Numbered from the stretch's first letter, positions 1 to 6,024 are shown. The stretch: DNA of 7,164 bases from JAHJDO01 sp030671985 [NCBI: bacterium] (GCA_030671985.1 DAOVHI010000074.1:1-7164), one strand, 5' to 3'. Notes: generated by a model from the sequence alone, not told the origin. Program-made: numbers and translations.

Positions 1-1184
1 CGAAAAAAGGAATCATAGACATCTATCCGAAGAAATCCAATAGACAAAACATACAACTTAGAATTCCGCAAATAAAGCGAATACTTGGTATTGACGTACC
101 CAAAAATAAATTAAAGAGCATAATCCTAAACCTTGGTTTTGAAATCAAACAGGATAGTCTAAATAATATTGAGGTGCTGGTTCCTACGTATCGCCGAGAT
201 ATTAGCAGGGAAATAGATCTGATTGAAGAAATTGCCCGTATCTACGGATATAACAATATTGATAATACAATGCCTAGAGGACAAACCAGTTCAAGAGGCA
301 AGCAAGAGATTGAGAAACAAACGGACACTTTAAAAAACATACTATCTTCATTCGGTATTGTCGAGATATACACTTCAAGTTTTCTCAGTTCAGGGAATCT
401 AGACAAAACAGGTCTGCCTTCTGATGGAGTGGAAATCATTAATCCGCTTGGAGAGGATCAAAACATGATGAGAACAAGTCTAATTCCCGGGATACTGAGT
501 GTAATAAAAAGAAACTTAAACAAATCTCTTTCTAAAATTAAATTATATGAACTCGGACAGGTGTTCTTTAAAAATAGTTCTTTATACCGTGAAAAAACAT
601 GTTTGTGCTGTGGAGTTGCGGGGAATGTTTCATTCTTTGATATTAAGGGCATATTGGAAACAACCTTGGGCAGGCTTGGAATTAAAAACCACTGCCTATG
701 CTATAAAAAACATTCGGCATTTGCTCAAGATTGCTCAGCAGGCATAAATGTTCAGGGACGCAGTATAGGCATAATGGGAGAAGTTAGTAGTAATGTGCTG
801 GAGAAATACGACATTGATGAAAAGATATTTCTGTTTGAAGTTGAGTTCTCCTGTTTATCAAAACACATAAACCTGTCCACTGTTTTTAAGACAATTCCTA
901 AGTATCCAGCCAGTGAGCGTGACATAGCTTTTACTGTTGAAGAAAGCGTATCTAATGCTGATATTATGAGCGTAATGTTGAAAGGCGGCGGAGAGATTGT
1001 TGAAGATATAAAATTGTTTGATATATATCGAGGCAAACAAATTTCATCAGGGCAAAAAAGCATGGCATATTCAATTTGCTATCGTTCAGGCAAAAGAACA
1101 CTTACGGATGATGAAGTAAATCAGGCTCATTCAAAGATAGAACATCAACTTGTATCTCAACTAAATATTACATTAAGAAAGTAG
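1..1184 (+). CDS. pheT: Phenylalanine--tRNA ligase beta subunit, 3' part (partial)
   Basis: PheT pairs with PheS in the cytoplasmic enzyme that charges tRNA-Phe. The frame is open from base 3, so the gene starts upstream of the window; about 393 C-terminal residues are visible, roughly half the usual length of about 800. The end of the B5 domain is seen from base 183 (PTYRRDISREIDLIEEIA, then RIYGY). A core catalytic-like domain follows, with ELGQVFF and FFDIKG. The C-terminal anticodon-binding (FDX-ACB) domain spans about 885-1181, with PKYPASERDIAF, LFDIYRG and a closing SGKRTLTDDEV. GTG at 174 is only an internal codon, because the family sequence continues upstream of it. The segment between ELGQVFF and FFDIKG looks somewhat short. 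The next gene starts 4 nt after the stop, which suggests translational coupling. Identification is secure; only the missing 5' part is unknown. Confidence 0.95.
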   Translation, partial: KKGIIDIYPKKSNRQNIQLRIPQIKRILGIDVPKNKLKSIILNLGFEIKQDSLNNIEVLVPTYRRDISREIDLIEEIARIYGYNNIDNTMPRGQTSSRGKQEIEKQTDTLKNILSSFGIVEIYTSSFLSSGNLDKTGLPSDGVEIINPLGEDQNMMRTSLIPGILSVIKRNLNKSLSKIKLYELGQVFFKNSSLYREKTCLCCGVAGNVSFFDIKGILETTLGRLGIKNHCLCYKKHSAFAQDCSAGINVQGRSIGIMGEVSSNVLEKYDIDEKIFLFEVEFSCLSKHINLSTVFKTIPKYPASERDIAFTVEESVSNADIMSVMLKGGGEIVEDIKLFDIYRGKQISSGQKSMAYSICYRSGKRTLTDDEVNQAHSKIEHQLVSQLNITLRK

Positions 1185-1188
1185 GAAA

Positions 1189-1458
1189 ATGTTAGACGAA
1201 AAATTAGAGGTTTTAGACCAAAAGATACAGGAGACGCTTCAAAAAACGCAGGATATGAAGAGCGAAAGGGATTCCCTGAGAGAAAGTGTTAATTCTCTTC
1301 AATCGCAACTTTTTGAATTGGATAAAAGATATAAAAAGATTGAAGAATTAAATAAAATATCAGATTATATTAAGGAACAATACAGAATATTTAAGGATGA
1401 TAGAGCACTCATTAAGTCCAAAATAAACAAGTTATTAAAACAATTAAGGAAATTTTAA
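1189..1458 (+). CDS. Small coiled-coil protein, ZapB-like (possible cell-division factor)
   Basis: This 89-residue protein is almost entirely heptad-patterned, charged helix. Residues 1-55 form one long coiled coil (MLDEKLEVLDQKIQETLQ onward, then DSLRESVNSLQSQLFELD). A basic helix, IKSKINKLLKQL, ends the protein. It has no signal peptide, membrane segment or cysteine. Size and pattern resemble ZapB-like proteins, which bundle at the FtsZ ring through ZapA. Coiled coils converge easily, so the family name is tentative. In other bacteria a zapA or zapB-like gene often sits near pheT, which favours this reading. The ATG at 1189 follows the pheT stop by 4 nt, with AGGA at 1183-1186 overlapping that stop codon, so it is probably coupled to pheT translation. 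A generic structural coiled-coil protein is the alternative. Confidence 0.5.
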   Translation: MLDEKLEVLDQKIQETLQKTQDMKSERDSLRESVNSLQSQLFELDKRYKKIEELNKISDYIKEQYRIFKDDRALIKSKINKLLKQLRKF

Positions 1459-1463
1459 GAGTC

Positions 1464-2261
1464 ATGGAATCTATTGGAAAGATATTAAAAAAAGCAAGGC
1501 TTGAAAAAAAACTAAGAATTCAAGACATATATGCACAAATAAAAATAGATACTGCGTATCTTAAAGCATTGGAGGGCGATGCCTTTAATATTATGCCATC
1601 TCCTGAATATGTAAGAATATTTTTAAAAGGATACGCAAATTTTCTTGGCTTAGATACTGAGAAACTCTTAGCACAGCATGATCAATGCTCCAGACCTTCT
1701 CCTAGCCATAAAGTAAAAAACATAGACAAAAAAACAAAAAAGAAAATATTGCTTTTTTCCATTATAGGCTTAACTTTAATATTGTTAATAGCAGGTATCT
1801 CTATAGTTAGATATTTTGTGAATACTGTTAACAATATCTCTATTGAAGAAGAGGGCGACAACTCTGTTCAAAACATACCTGTTTTACCATTGGCAGATAT
1901 GGCTGATTCAGCATTAATAACAGACGATGCCGGTCTCATAATCCCCGTTTTTGTGGATACCGGTATAATCGATGCGATTGATAGTTCCGTTGAAAAGATA
2001 AGTGATTCGCTGGAATTGAAATTTAGCGCAATAGATAAAACATGGATTAAAATTTTTGCTGACGGCAAAAAATTATTTGAAGGTACATTATACGAAGGAG
2101 ATGAAAAAGTATTATACGCCAAAGAAAAATTTCATTTCAGAATAGGAAATGCAGGAGGTGTCGCAATACAACTAAATGGTGAAATAATGCCGATTCTTGG
2201 TAAAAAAGGGCAGGTTATCGGAAATGTTGTTGTAACAAAAGACGGGATACATACTCAATAA
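1464..2261 (+). CDS. rodZ: RodZ-like cytoskeletal/morphogenesis protein (HTH, TM, DUF4115)
   Basis: The layout of this 265-residue protein is that of RodZ, the bitopic membrane protein that links MreB filaments to wall synthesis in rod-shaped cells. Residues about 3-70 form the Xre-like helix-turn-helix typical of RodZ (IGKILKKARLEKKLRIQDI, then TAYLKALEGD and PEYVRIFLKGYANFLGLD). A lysine-rich juxtamembrane stretch (about 83-94) precedes one transmembrane helix at 95-118. A linker follows, and a C-terminal DUF4115-type beta domain covers about 182-262 (TWIKIFADGKKLFEGTL, EKFHFRIGNAGGV). The linker is short and acidic rather than the long Pro/Thr-rich one of E. coli. The start lies 5 nt after the preceding stop. 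The stop overlaps the pgsA start by one base (TAATG). No mreB is visible in the window. A transcriptional regulator is less likely because of the membrane anchor and C-terminal domain. Confidence 0.85.
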   Translation: MESIGKILKKARLEKKLRIQDIYAQIKIDTAYLKALEGDAFNIMPSPEYVRIFLKGYANFLGLDTEKLLAQHDQCSRPSPSHKVKNIDKKTKKKILLFSIIGLTLILLIAGISIVRYFVNTVNNISIEEEGDNSVQNIPVLPLADMADSALITDDAGLIIPVFVDTGIIDAIDSSVEKISDSLELKFSAIDKTWIKIFADGKKLFEGTLYEGDEKVLYAKEKFHFRIGNAGGVAIQLNGEIMPILGKKGQVIGNVVVTKDGIHTQ

Positions 2262-2890
2262 TGAATGTGCCTAATAAATTAACATTTATACGTATGTTGG
2301 CTGTTCCATTCCTTATTATTGCCTTGTTGGTAAATTGTGTTTCTAACGATTTAATATACATTGCCGTTGGTAAATATCTAGCATTGCTTATCTTTATTCT
2401 GGCGTCTATTACCGACTTTTTTGACGGATTTATTGCTCGTCGAGAAAAGAAGACAACTAATTTTGGAAAGCTGATGGACCCTGTTGCGGATAAGTTGCTT
2501 GTAACATCCGCTCTTATTGTATTCGTTGGCATGGGACTCTTTCCATCATGGATGGTTGTCATAATAATAAGCAGAGAATTCATCATTACGGGACTTCGTA
2601 ATCTGGCAGCTACAAAAGGCGTCATAATAAGCGCAGGACTTCTTGGCAAACATAAAACCGCCTCTCAAATAACAGCTATAATAATCACACTTATTGCTCT
2701 TTGCATCAAAGACACCATGATAATATTTAATTCATGGGAAAGTGTCTTATGGCATGCCAAACCGCTGGATATTTGGATGCACTATCTCTTGACGTGTATC
2801 ATGGGGGTCGTGGTGATTTTCTCTGTTGTTTCCGGCGTAGGTTATATGATTGAACACAAAGACCTTATTAAAGAAGCTGCTTACCAATGA
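2261..2890 (+). CDS. pgsA: CDP-diacylglycerol--glycerol-3-phosphate 3-phosphatidyltransferase
   Basis: PgsA is an inner-membrane enzyme that makes phosphatidylglycerophosphate from CDP-diacylglycerol and glycerol 3-phosphate, the committed step to phosphatidylglycerol. The CDP-alcohol phosphotransferase signature D-x2-DG-x2-AR-x8-G-x3-D-x3-D is complete: D52, D55, G56, A59, R60, G69, D73 and D77 (TDFFDGFIARREKK onward). The PgsA-typical segment SREFIITGLRNLAA and GKHKTASQ follows at about 110-140. Several hydrophobic helices surround it. The length of 209 residues is slightly above the usual 180-200, mainly through a loop around residues 148-172. The start ATG overlaps the previous stop by 1 nt, and the stop overlaps the pgpA start by 4 nt (ATGA). 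The adjacent pgpA, encoding the next pathway step, supports PgsA over phosphatidylserine or cardiolipin synthases of the same superfamily. Confidence 0.93.
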   Translation: MNVPNKLTFIRMLAVPFLIIALLVNCVSNDLIYIAVGKYLALLIFILASITDFFDGFIARREKKTTNFGKLMDPVADKLLVTSALIVFVGMGLFPSWMVVIIISREFIITGLRNLAATKGVIISAGLLGKHKTASQITAIIITLIALCIKDTMIIFNSWESVLWHAKPLDIWMHYLLTCIMGVVVIFSVVSGVGYMIEHKDLIKEAAYQ

Positions 2891-3357
2891 AAATTTTGAT
2901 TAAACTAATATCATCTGTCTTTTTTGTTGGATATTCTCCATACGCTCCCGGGACTATCGGTACTCTGGCAGGATTGGGATTGTATTGGCTTCTGCCGCGT
3001 CACTCTTCAGGATTATATTTTTCGATAATTGGACTGCTGTTCATTATTGGGATTCTTATTGGTAAAAAAGCAGAAGAGACATTTGAAAAAAAAGATTGTA
3101 GAAAATTTGTTCTTGACGAGGTTTTTGGAATTCTTATAGCTTTGGCAATGGTGCCGTTCGGTCTGTTTTATATTATAACGGGATTTATATTGTTTCGTAT
3201 ATTTGACATTCTTAAACCGTTTCCTGCCAAATTGGCAGAAAAGCTTCCATACGGCTGGGGAGTAATGCTTGATGACGCAATTGCAGGAATCTATGCTAAT
3301 TTAACGTTGCAGATAATAGTGTTGGGACGTTCTCAACTCACCCTGACCCTCTCTTGA
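2887..3357 (+). CDS. pgpA: Phosphatidylglycerophosphatase A
   Basis: PgpA dephosphorylates phosphatidylglycerophosphate to phosphatidylglycerol in the inner membrane, directly after PgsA. Family motifs are present in order: GYSPYAPGTIGTLAG (16-30), LDEVFG (76-81) with the acidic pair D77-E78, FDILKPFP (106-113), and GWGVMLDDAIAGIYAN (123-138) with D129-D130. The length of 156 residues is within the family range. Translation is probably coupled to pgsA through the ATGA overlap. The C-terminus is odd. The last residues, LTLTLS and the stop, are encoded inside a palindromic repeat, and the broken DUF559 gene downstream ends with the same residues in the same frame. The native protein probably ended around LQIIV (residues 141-145), and the repeat landed near its stop and replaced it. 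All catalytic motifs lie upstream of the junction, so function is probably kept. Confidence 0.93.
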   Translation: MKILIKLISSVFFVGYSPYAPGTIGTLAGLGLYWLLPRHSSGLYFSIIGLLFIIGILIGKKAEETFEKKDCRKFVLDEVFGILIALAMVPFGLFYIITGFILFRIFDILKPFPAKLAEKLPYGWGVMLDDAIAGIYANLTLQIIVLGRSQLTLTLS

Positions 3358-3367
3358 AAAGAGAGGG
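3334..3367 (+). repeat. Solo copy of palindromic repeat at the pgpA 3' end
   Basis: The unit has a tail CAACTCACCCTGA (3334-3346) followed by a perfect 9-bp hairpin: CCCTCTCTT (3347-3355), loop GAA, AAGAGAGGG (3359-3367). Two further copies flank the DUF559 remnant at 5568-5610 (inverted) and 5955-5987 (direct). The tail and hairpin of this copy match the right-hand copy nearly base for base. Beyond the hairpin, TTGGAGATTTG (3378-3388) resembles sequence found outside the other two hairpins, so the true unit may reach about 3400. No T run follows the hairpin and it lies inside coding sequence, so it is not a standard intrinsic terminator. It carries the pgpA stop codon and a purine-rich arm that could serve as a ribosome binding site. 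Confidence 0.75.
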
Positions 3368-4184
3368 AAAAGAGCAATTGGAGATTTGGTGTATTAGCAG
3401 AATTAAAAGAATATTCCAATATTACTTTAAGCTTAATGATTTCAAGCAATCCAATTTCCGGTTTGTGGATATCTTTGTCATATGGATATTTTTTTTAATA
3501 ATTCCATACATCACAGGAGAAATATTCGGAATTTACAGCATGTGGAAAACATGCGTAAAAATGACGATGCTTTCACCATTTATTCTTACAACAATACCTG
3601 CAATAATTTCTCTGCTAACCCTTGCACTAACACTATTTGTTTTATCTCTTATTGTTAAAAAAAGAATAAAAATTAGTCTGTCATCTTATTATAAATCCAG
3701 CTTATCGTTTGGATCTGAATTAAAAGCAATATTTGCGTCTGTATTGCCATATATAGTTTCAGCTGTCATATTAGGCATAATTCTGATTACATTTGAATGT
3801 ATTTTTGGAGATACTATTGCTAAACCTCCTACGCATCCGACTATAAGGTATCTGAAATACTTGGCTAAAACTAAGAATTTTTATGCGCACTCACTCATTT
3901 GTATTAGGATGATTTTTGTTTCGCCACTTATTGAAGAAACAATTTTTAGAGGAATGCTGATTCCTTGGATCAATAAAAAATTAAATATATGGATATGCAT
4001 CGTTGTCAGCAGTATTTTGTTTTCTGCAGGGCATTTTATGGTAACGAATTTAATAGGAATGTGTTATTTGATTCCTCTAGGCATTGTGTTTGGATGGCTG
4101 TTTGTAAAAACAAAAGTTATATGGCCGTCAATAGCGCTGCATGTATTTATAAATATGTTACACTGTTTGCGTTCGCTAATTTAA
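3354..4184 (+). CDS. CPBP family intramembrane glutamic endopeptidase (CAAX/Abi type)
   Basis: This is a multi-pass membrane protein of 276 residues from the first TTG, with hydrophobic segments near 39-60, 72-101, 125-150, 178-195, 212-230 and 232-266. The CPBP (Rce1/CAAX protease, Abi) active-site motifs are complete: EETIFR (E194, E195, R199), FSAGH (F223, H227) and HVFIN (H263, N267). Members cleave prenylated proteins, process peptides or confer bacteriocin self-immunity; the substrate here cannot be inferred. The start is uncertain. TTG 3354 overlaps the pgpA stop (TTGA) and lies in the repeat hairpin. TTG 3378 has GAGAGGG (3361-3367) 10 nt upstream, which is part of the same hairpin. 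GTG 3465 lacks a ribosome binding site and starts just before the first membrane helix. There is no in-frame ATG before residue 63. The first roughly 20 residues may therefore be repeat-derived. The family call is firm; the N-terminus is not. Confidence 0.87.
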   Translation: MKREGKEQLEIWCISRIKRIFQYYFKLNDFKQSNFRFVDIFVIWIFFLIIPYITGEIFGIYSMWKTCVKMTMLSPFILTTIPAIISLLTLALTLFVLSLIVKKRIKISLSSYYKSSLSFGSELKAIFASVLPYIVSAVILGIILITFECIFGDTIAKPPTHPTIRYLKYLAKTKNFYAHSLICIRMIFVSPLIEETIFRGMLIPWINKKLNIWICIVVSSILFSAGHFMVTNLIGMCYLIPLGIVFGWLFVKTKVIWPSIALHVFINMLHCLRSLI

Positions 4185-4200
4185 TTAAAAGGAAATTGGC

Positions 4201-5517
4201 ATGAATACAAAGAAAATTTCAAAAGCATTAGCAATTACAGGAATTGCTTTTATTGTCCTTGTAACAGGCTGTTCCAAAAAGCCATATGAGTCTCCCCTGC
4301 TCAAGGAAGCACATGCGCTCAGGACCAAGCTTGAGACGGAGATTCACGGCAAACCAAACGCAGCAGATGATTATCTTATGGCAAAGAATGTTTACATTAA
4401 GTTCTCCAAAGATGAAGAAAAGGAGCTTTCCAAACAACACGATGATGTTTTAGAAAATGGGTGGAAAGGAGAAAACAAAGAACTAAGAGAGTATTTAAAG
4501 AAGAATGAGGAAGCTCTCAAATATCTAGACTCTGGAATAAAAAAGAAACTTTGCCTTCTTCCAAGAACGGATAAAATTGATCAACTCCTGCCCGAGCTGG
4601 CAGTGTGCAGAGGATTTGCTAGGTTGAAAGTTATTAGAGGCAAATTGTATGAATCTCAGGGACAATACAATGAAGCAATGAATGAATATCTGGAAGTTAT
4701 TAAGCTTGGTAAAGACATTGCTATAGGTGAACCACTCATACATAAACTAGTTAGCATAGCCATTGGATTCATTGGACTACGTAGAGTGAGAGAAACCGCT
4801 CAAACATCTGACGTCTCGGATAATACTCTAAGAGAAGCCATAGCAAGAATTAATGATATCAAAAGCAGTGAGTTTAAAATAGCTGATACCTACAAGATGG
4901 AGTTTGTAATTTCAATTGATGCAATTGACATGATACATCGAAAACGAGAAACGGAGTCGGAAGGATTTAAAGATATAAAGAAAATCGTTCCTCTGCATCA
5001 GATAAACAGCTGGCCGATAAATTATGACAATACGCTAAAGCTTTTTGACAGTGCTTATCAGGACTTGATAAGAAAGGCGAGCCTTCCCTATCCGGAATCA
5101 GTTAAAGTACACTTAAATAAATATGGTTATGAAAAAAGCAATTTTGTTTTCTGGCTGTTAAAAAATATTGACAATCCTGTTGGAAAGCTGTTTCTAGCCA
5201 TGTTGTATCCAGCACTTGAGAGAGCTATTGAACATGCAGTTAGAATAGAAGCTGTAACGGATATGACAATAACTATTCTTGCTCTTGAATTATACAAAAG
5301 AGAAAAAGGACAGTATCCGGAAAACCTTGACGGATTGGTTCCTGAATATTTACAGGTAATTCCTAAAGATTCATTTACAACAAAACCATTGGTATATAGA
5401 AAAGTTAACGATAAATATATCCTCTACAGTTGTGGAGTGGATATGGATGATGATGGCGGAAAAACGACCTACTTAATCAAAATTCCTGAAGACAGGAATG
5501 GAGATTTGATGTATTGA
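4201..5517 (+). CDS. Lipoprotein of unknown function with helical-repeat middle and GspG-like C-terminal segment
   Basis: This 438-residue protein starts with a lipoprotein signal peptide: basic MNTKK, a hydrophobic core at 9-20, then the lipobox V-T-G-C with lipidated Cys24. Ser at +2 would favour outer-membrane sorting under E. coli rules. The middle is helical and charged. Residues about 137-170 look like one TPR-type helix pair (LYESQGQYNEAMNEYLEVI). Residues about 353-420 (ALELYKREKGQYPENLDGLV, PEYLQVIPKDSF, YILYSCGVDMDDDGG) resemble the C-terminal part of type II secretion major pseudopilins (GspG). The N-terminal pilin helix and prepilin cleavage motif are absent, so it is not itself a pilin. 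A strong ribosome binding site, AAAAGGAAA (4187-4195), precedes the ATG, 16 nt after the CPBP stop. I do not recognise a named family. A periplasmic-facing structural or binding role is only a guess. Confidence 0.85.
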   Translation: MNTKKISKALAITGIAFIVLVTGCSKKPYESPLLKEAHALRTKLETEIHGKPNAADDYLMAKNVYIKFSKDEEKELSKQHDDVLENGWKGENKELREYLKKNEEALKYLDSGIKKKLCLLPRTDKIDQLLPELAVCRGFARLKVIRGKLYESQGQYNEAMNEYLEVIKLGKDIAIGEPLIHKLVSIAIGFIGLRRVRETAQTSDVSDNTLREAIARINDIKSSEFKIADTYKMEFVISIDAIDMIHRKRETESEGFKDIKKIVPLHQINSWPINYDNTLKLFDSAYQDLIRKASLPYPESVKVHLNKYGYEKSNFVFWLLKNIDNPVGKLFLAMLYPALERAIEHAVRIEAVTDMTITILALELYKREKGQYPENLDGLVPEYLQVIPKDSFTTKPLVYRKVNDKYILYSCGVDMDDDGGKTTYLIKIPEDRNGDLMY

Positions 5518-5567
5518 GAAAATTACTGCATATTAACCAGCAAAATCTGTTCCAAAACAAGCTATTT

Positions 5568-5610
5568 CCCCTTCTCTTTCTTGTAAGAGAAGGGGGCAGG
5601 GGATGAGTTG
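5568..5610 (-). repeat. Left inverted copy of the palindromic repeat
   Basis: The hairpin CCCCTTCTCTT (5568-5578) / AAGAGAAGGGG (5585-5595) is a perfect 11-bp stem with a 6-nt loop. The tail, read on the minus strand, is CAACTCATCCCCTG. On the minus strand it aligns with the solo copy at 3334-3367, with a few extra bases in the stem. Its purine-rich plus strand (AGGGGATGAG, 5598-5607) lies 11 nt before the TTG start of the DUF559 frame and could act as a weak ribosome binding site. It lies 50 nt after the lipoprotein stop. It could also fold in the lipoprotein mRNA, but no U tract follows, so terminator function is not supported. Confidence 0.72.
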
Positions 5611-5618
5611 AAGCAGAG

Positions 5619-5977
5619 TTGAAAAACATAATCAAACAAGTTGCTAGAAATCTTCGCAAGAATAACACAAACGCAGAAAAGATTTTTTGGCAAATCGTAA
5701 GAAACAGAAGAATTAAAAATAGGAAATTTTATCGTCAATACCCAATTAATTTTGAATATGATGAACAGAAACGTTTTTTATTGCAGATTTTTATTGTCAT
5801 GAATGCAAATTAGTCGTTGAAATAGATGGCGGTATTCATGACAAACAAAAAAATTATGATAAATTCAGAAGCTTTATTATCAATCAGTTGGGGATTAAAG
5901 TGGTTCGGTTTAAAAATGAAGAGATAGAAAATTCTTTGGATGATGTAATTGAAAAACTCACTCTGACCCTCTCTTAA
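5619..5977 (+). pseudogene. DUF559 (Vsr-like endonuclease fold) protein, split by a -1 frameshift
   Basis: The zero frame runs from TTG 5619 to TAG 5811-5813 (64 codons) and encodes the DUF559 N-terminal half: MKNIIKQVARNLRKNNTNAE, then KIFWQIVRNRRIKNRKFYRQ and YPI. The second half continues in the -1 frame from about 5774: IADFYCHECKLVVEIDGG, IHDKQ, and later LGIKVVRFKNEEI, ending at TAA 5975-5977. Joined, these give about 119 residues, the usual full length, with no conserved segment missing. The family is related to Vsr and PD-(D/E)XK-type nucleases. The conserved acidic and histidine positions (ADF, EIDGG and the following H) are retained, which argues against long decay. The last residues, LTLTLS, come from the right repeat and match the pgpA tail. 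The gene is either a recent pseudogene through loss of one T from a T run, a sequencing error, or an intact gene using recoding. Confidence 0.78.
5774..5844 (+). other. Candidate programmed -1 frameshift signal (T TTT TTA plus hairpin)
   Basis: T TTT TTA at 5774-5780 fits the X XXY YYZ slippery pattern in the phase of the upstream DUF559 frame (codons CGT TTT TTA). A -1 slip there continues directly into ATT GCA GAT (I-A-D), restoring the family sequence with no residue lost. A hairpin lies downstream: 5794-5806 (TTGTCATGAATGC) pairs with 5832-5844 (GTATTCATGACAA) over 13 bp with one G-U. The 25-nt loop contains the zero-frame stop TAG 5811-5813. The 13-nt spacer is longer than the usual 5-9 nt, and no Shine-Dalgarno-like stimulator is visible upstream. 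The stem overlaps codons for conserved residues (CHEC and IHDK), so part of the pairing may be incidental. Confidence 0.35.
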
Positions 5978-5987
5978 AAAAAGAGGG
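5955..5987 (+). repeat. Right copy of the palindromic repeat
   Basis: The tail AACTCACTCTGA (5955-5966) precedes the hairpin CCCTCTCTT (5967-5975) / AAAAGAGGG (5979-5987), 9 positions with one mismatch. It is the same orientation as the solo copy at 3334-3367 and inverted relative to the copy at 5568-5610. The TAA stop of the DUF559 -1 frame lies inside it, in the same phase as the TGA stop that the solo copy gives pgpA. TGGCAGATTTG (5997-6007), 9 nt beyond the hairpin, resembles TTGGAGATTTG beyond the solo hairpin. No T run follows. Confidence 0.72.
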
Positions 5988-6024
5988 AATATGAAATGGC
6001 AGATTTGATATTCTGAAATGGTTT

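Larger units (their letters stand above)
5568..5987 (+). mobile_element. Putative DUF559-endonuclease element bounded by inverted palindromic repeats
   Basis: A 420-bp unit consists of a left palindromic repeat (5568-5610), a DUF559 coding region (5619-5977) and a right palindromic repeat (5955-5987) in inverted orientation. In both repeats the hairpin points outward and the tail (C)AACTCA points inward to the gene. The gene starts 9 nt inside the left repeat and stops within the right one, so gene and repeats look like one package. A solo repeat about 2.2 kb upstream supports dispersal of the repeat without the gene. Limits are uncertain: sequence outside each hairpin also shows partial similarity, which would extend the element to about 5518-6020. 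No clean target-site duplication is visible. The arrangement parallels RAYT transposases flanked by REP sequences, but the nuclease belongs to a different family. Mobility is inferred. Confidence 0.45.

Noticed and set aside
174-184. GTG 174 as the start of a shortened PheT
   Set aside because: The frame is open from base 3, and the residues before it continue the B5 domain, so this is an internal codon of a gene cut by the window edge.
752-1063. Minus-strand open frames opposite pheT, rodZ, pgsA and the GYF_2 gene
   Set aside because: All lie opposite strongly supported family genes, lack ribosome binding sites and encode no recognisable motifs.
3347-3367. Intrinsic terminator after pgpA
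   Set aside because: The 9-bp hairpin is perfect, but no U tract follows, the next gene overlaps it, and the same hairpin recurs as a dispersed repeat at 5568 and 5955.
3989-4204. Second plus-strand frame inside the CPBP protease gene
   Set aside because: It overlaps the catalytic-motif region of the CPBP gene in another frame, and its product shows no family features.
5477-5668. Minus-strand open frame containing THPLPPSLTRKRRGN
   Set aside because: It runs antisense across the left palindromic repeat and the ends of two plus-strand frames. The peptide is simply the repeat translated, and no ribosome binding site or family resemblance is visible.
5781-5808. Short TTGCA/TGCAA hairpin right after the slippery heptamer
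   Set aside because: It has only 5 bp, starts with no spacer and excludes the far stronger 13-bp stem at 5794-5844, so it is unlikely to be the stimulator.
3334-5987. CRISPR-like array
   Set aside because: There are only three repeat copies in mixed orientation, far apart and without regular spacers. No cas genes are present.
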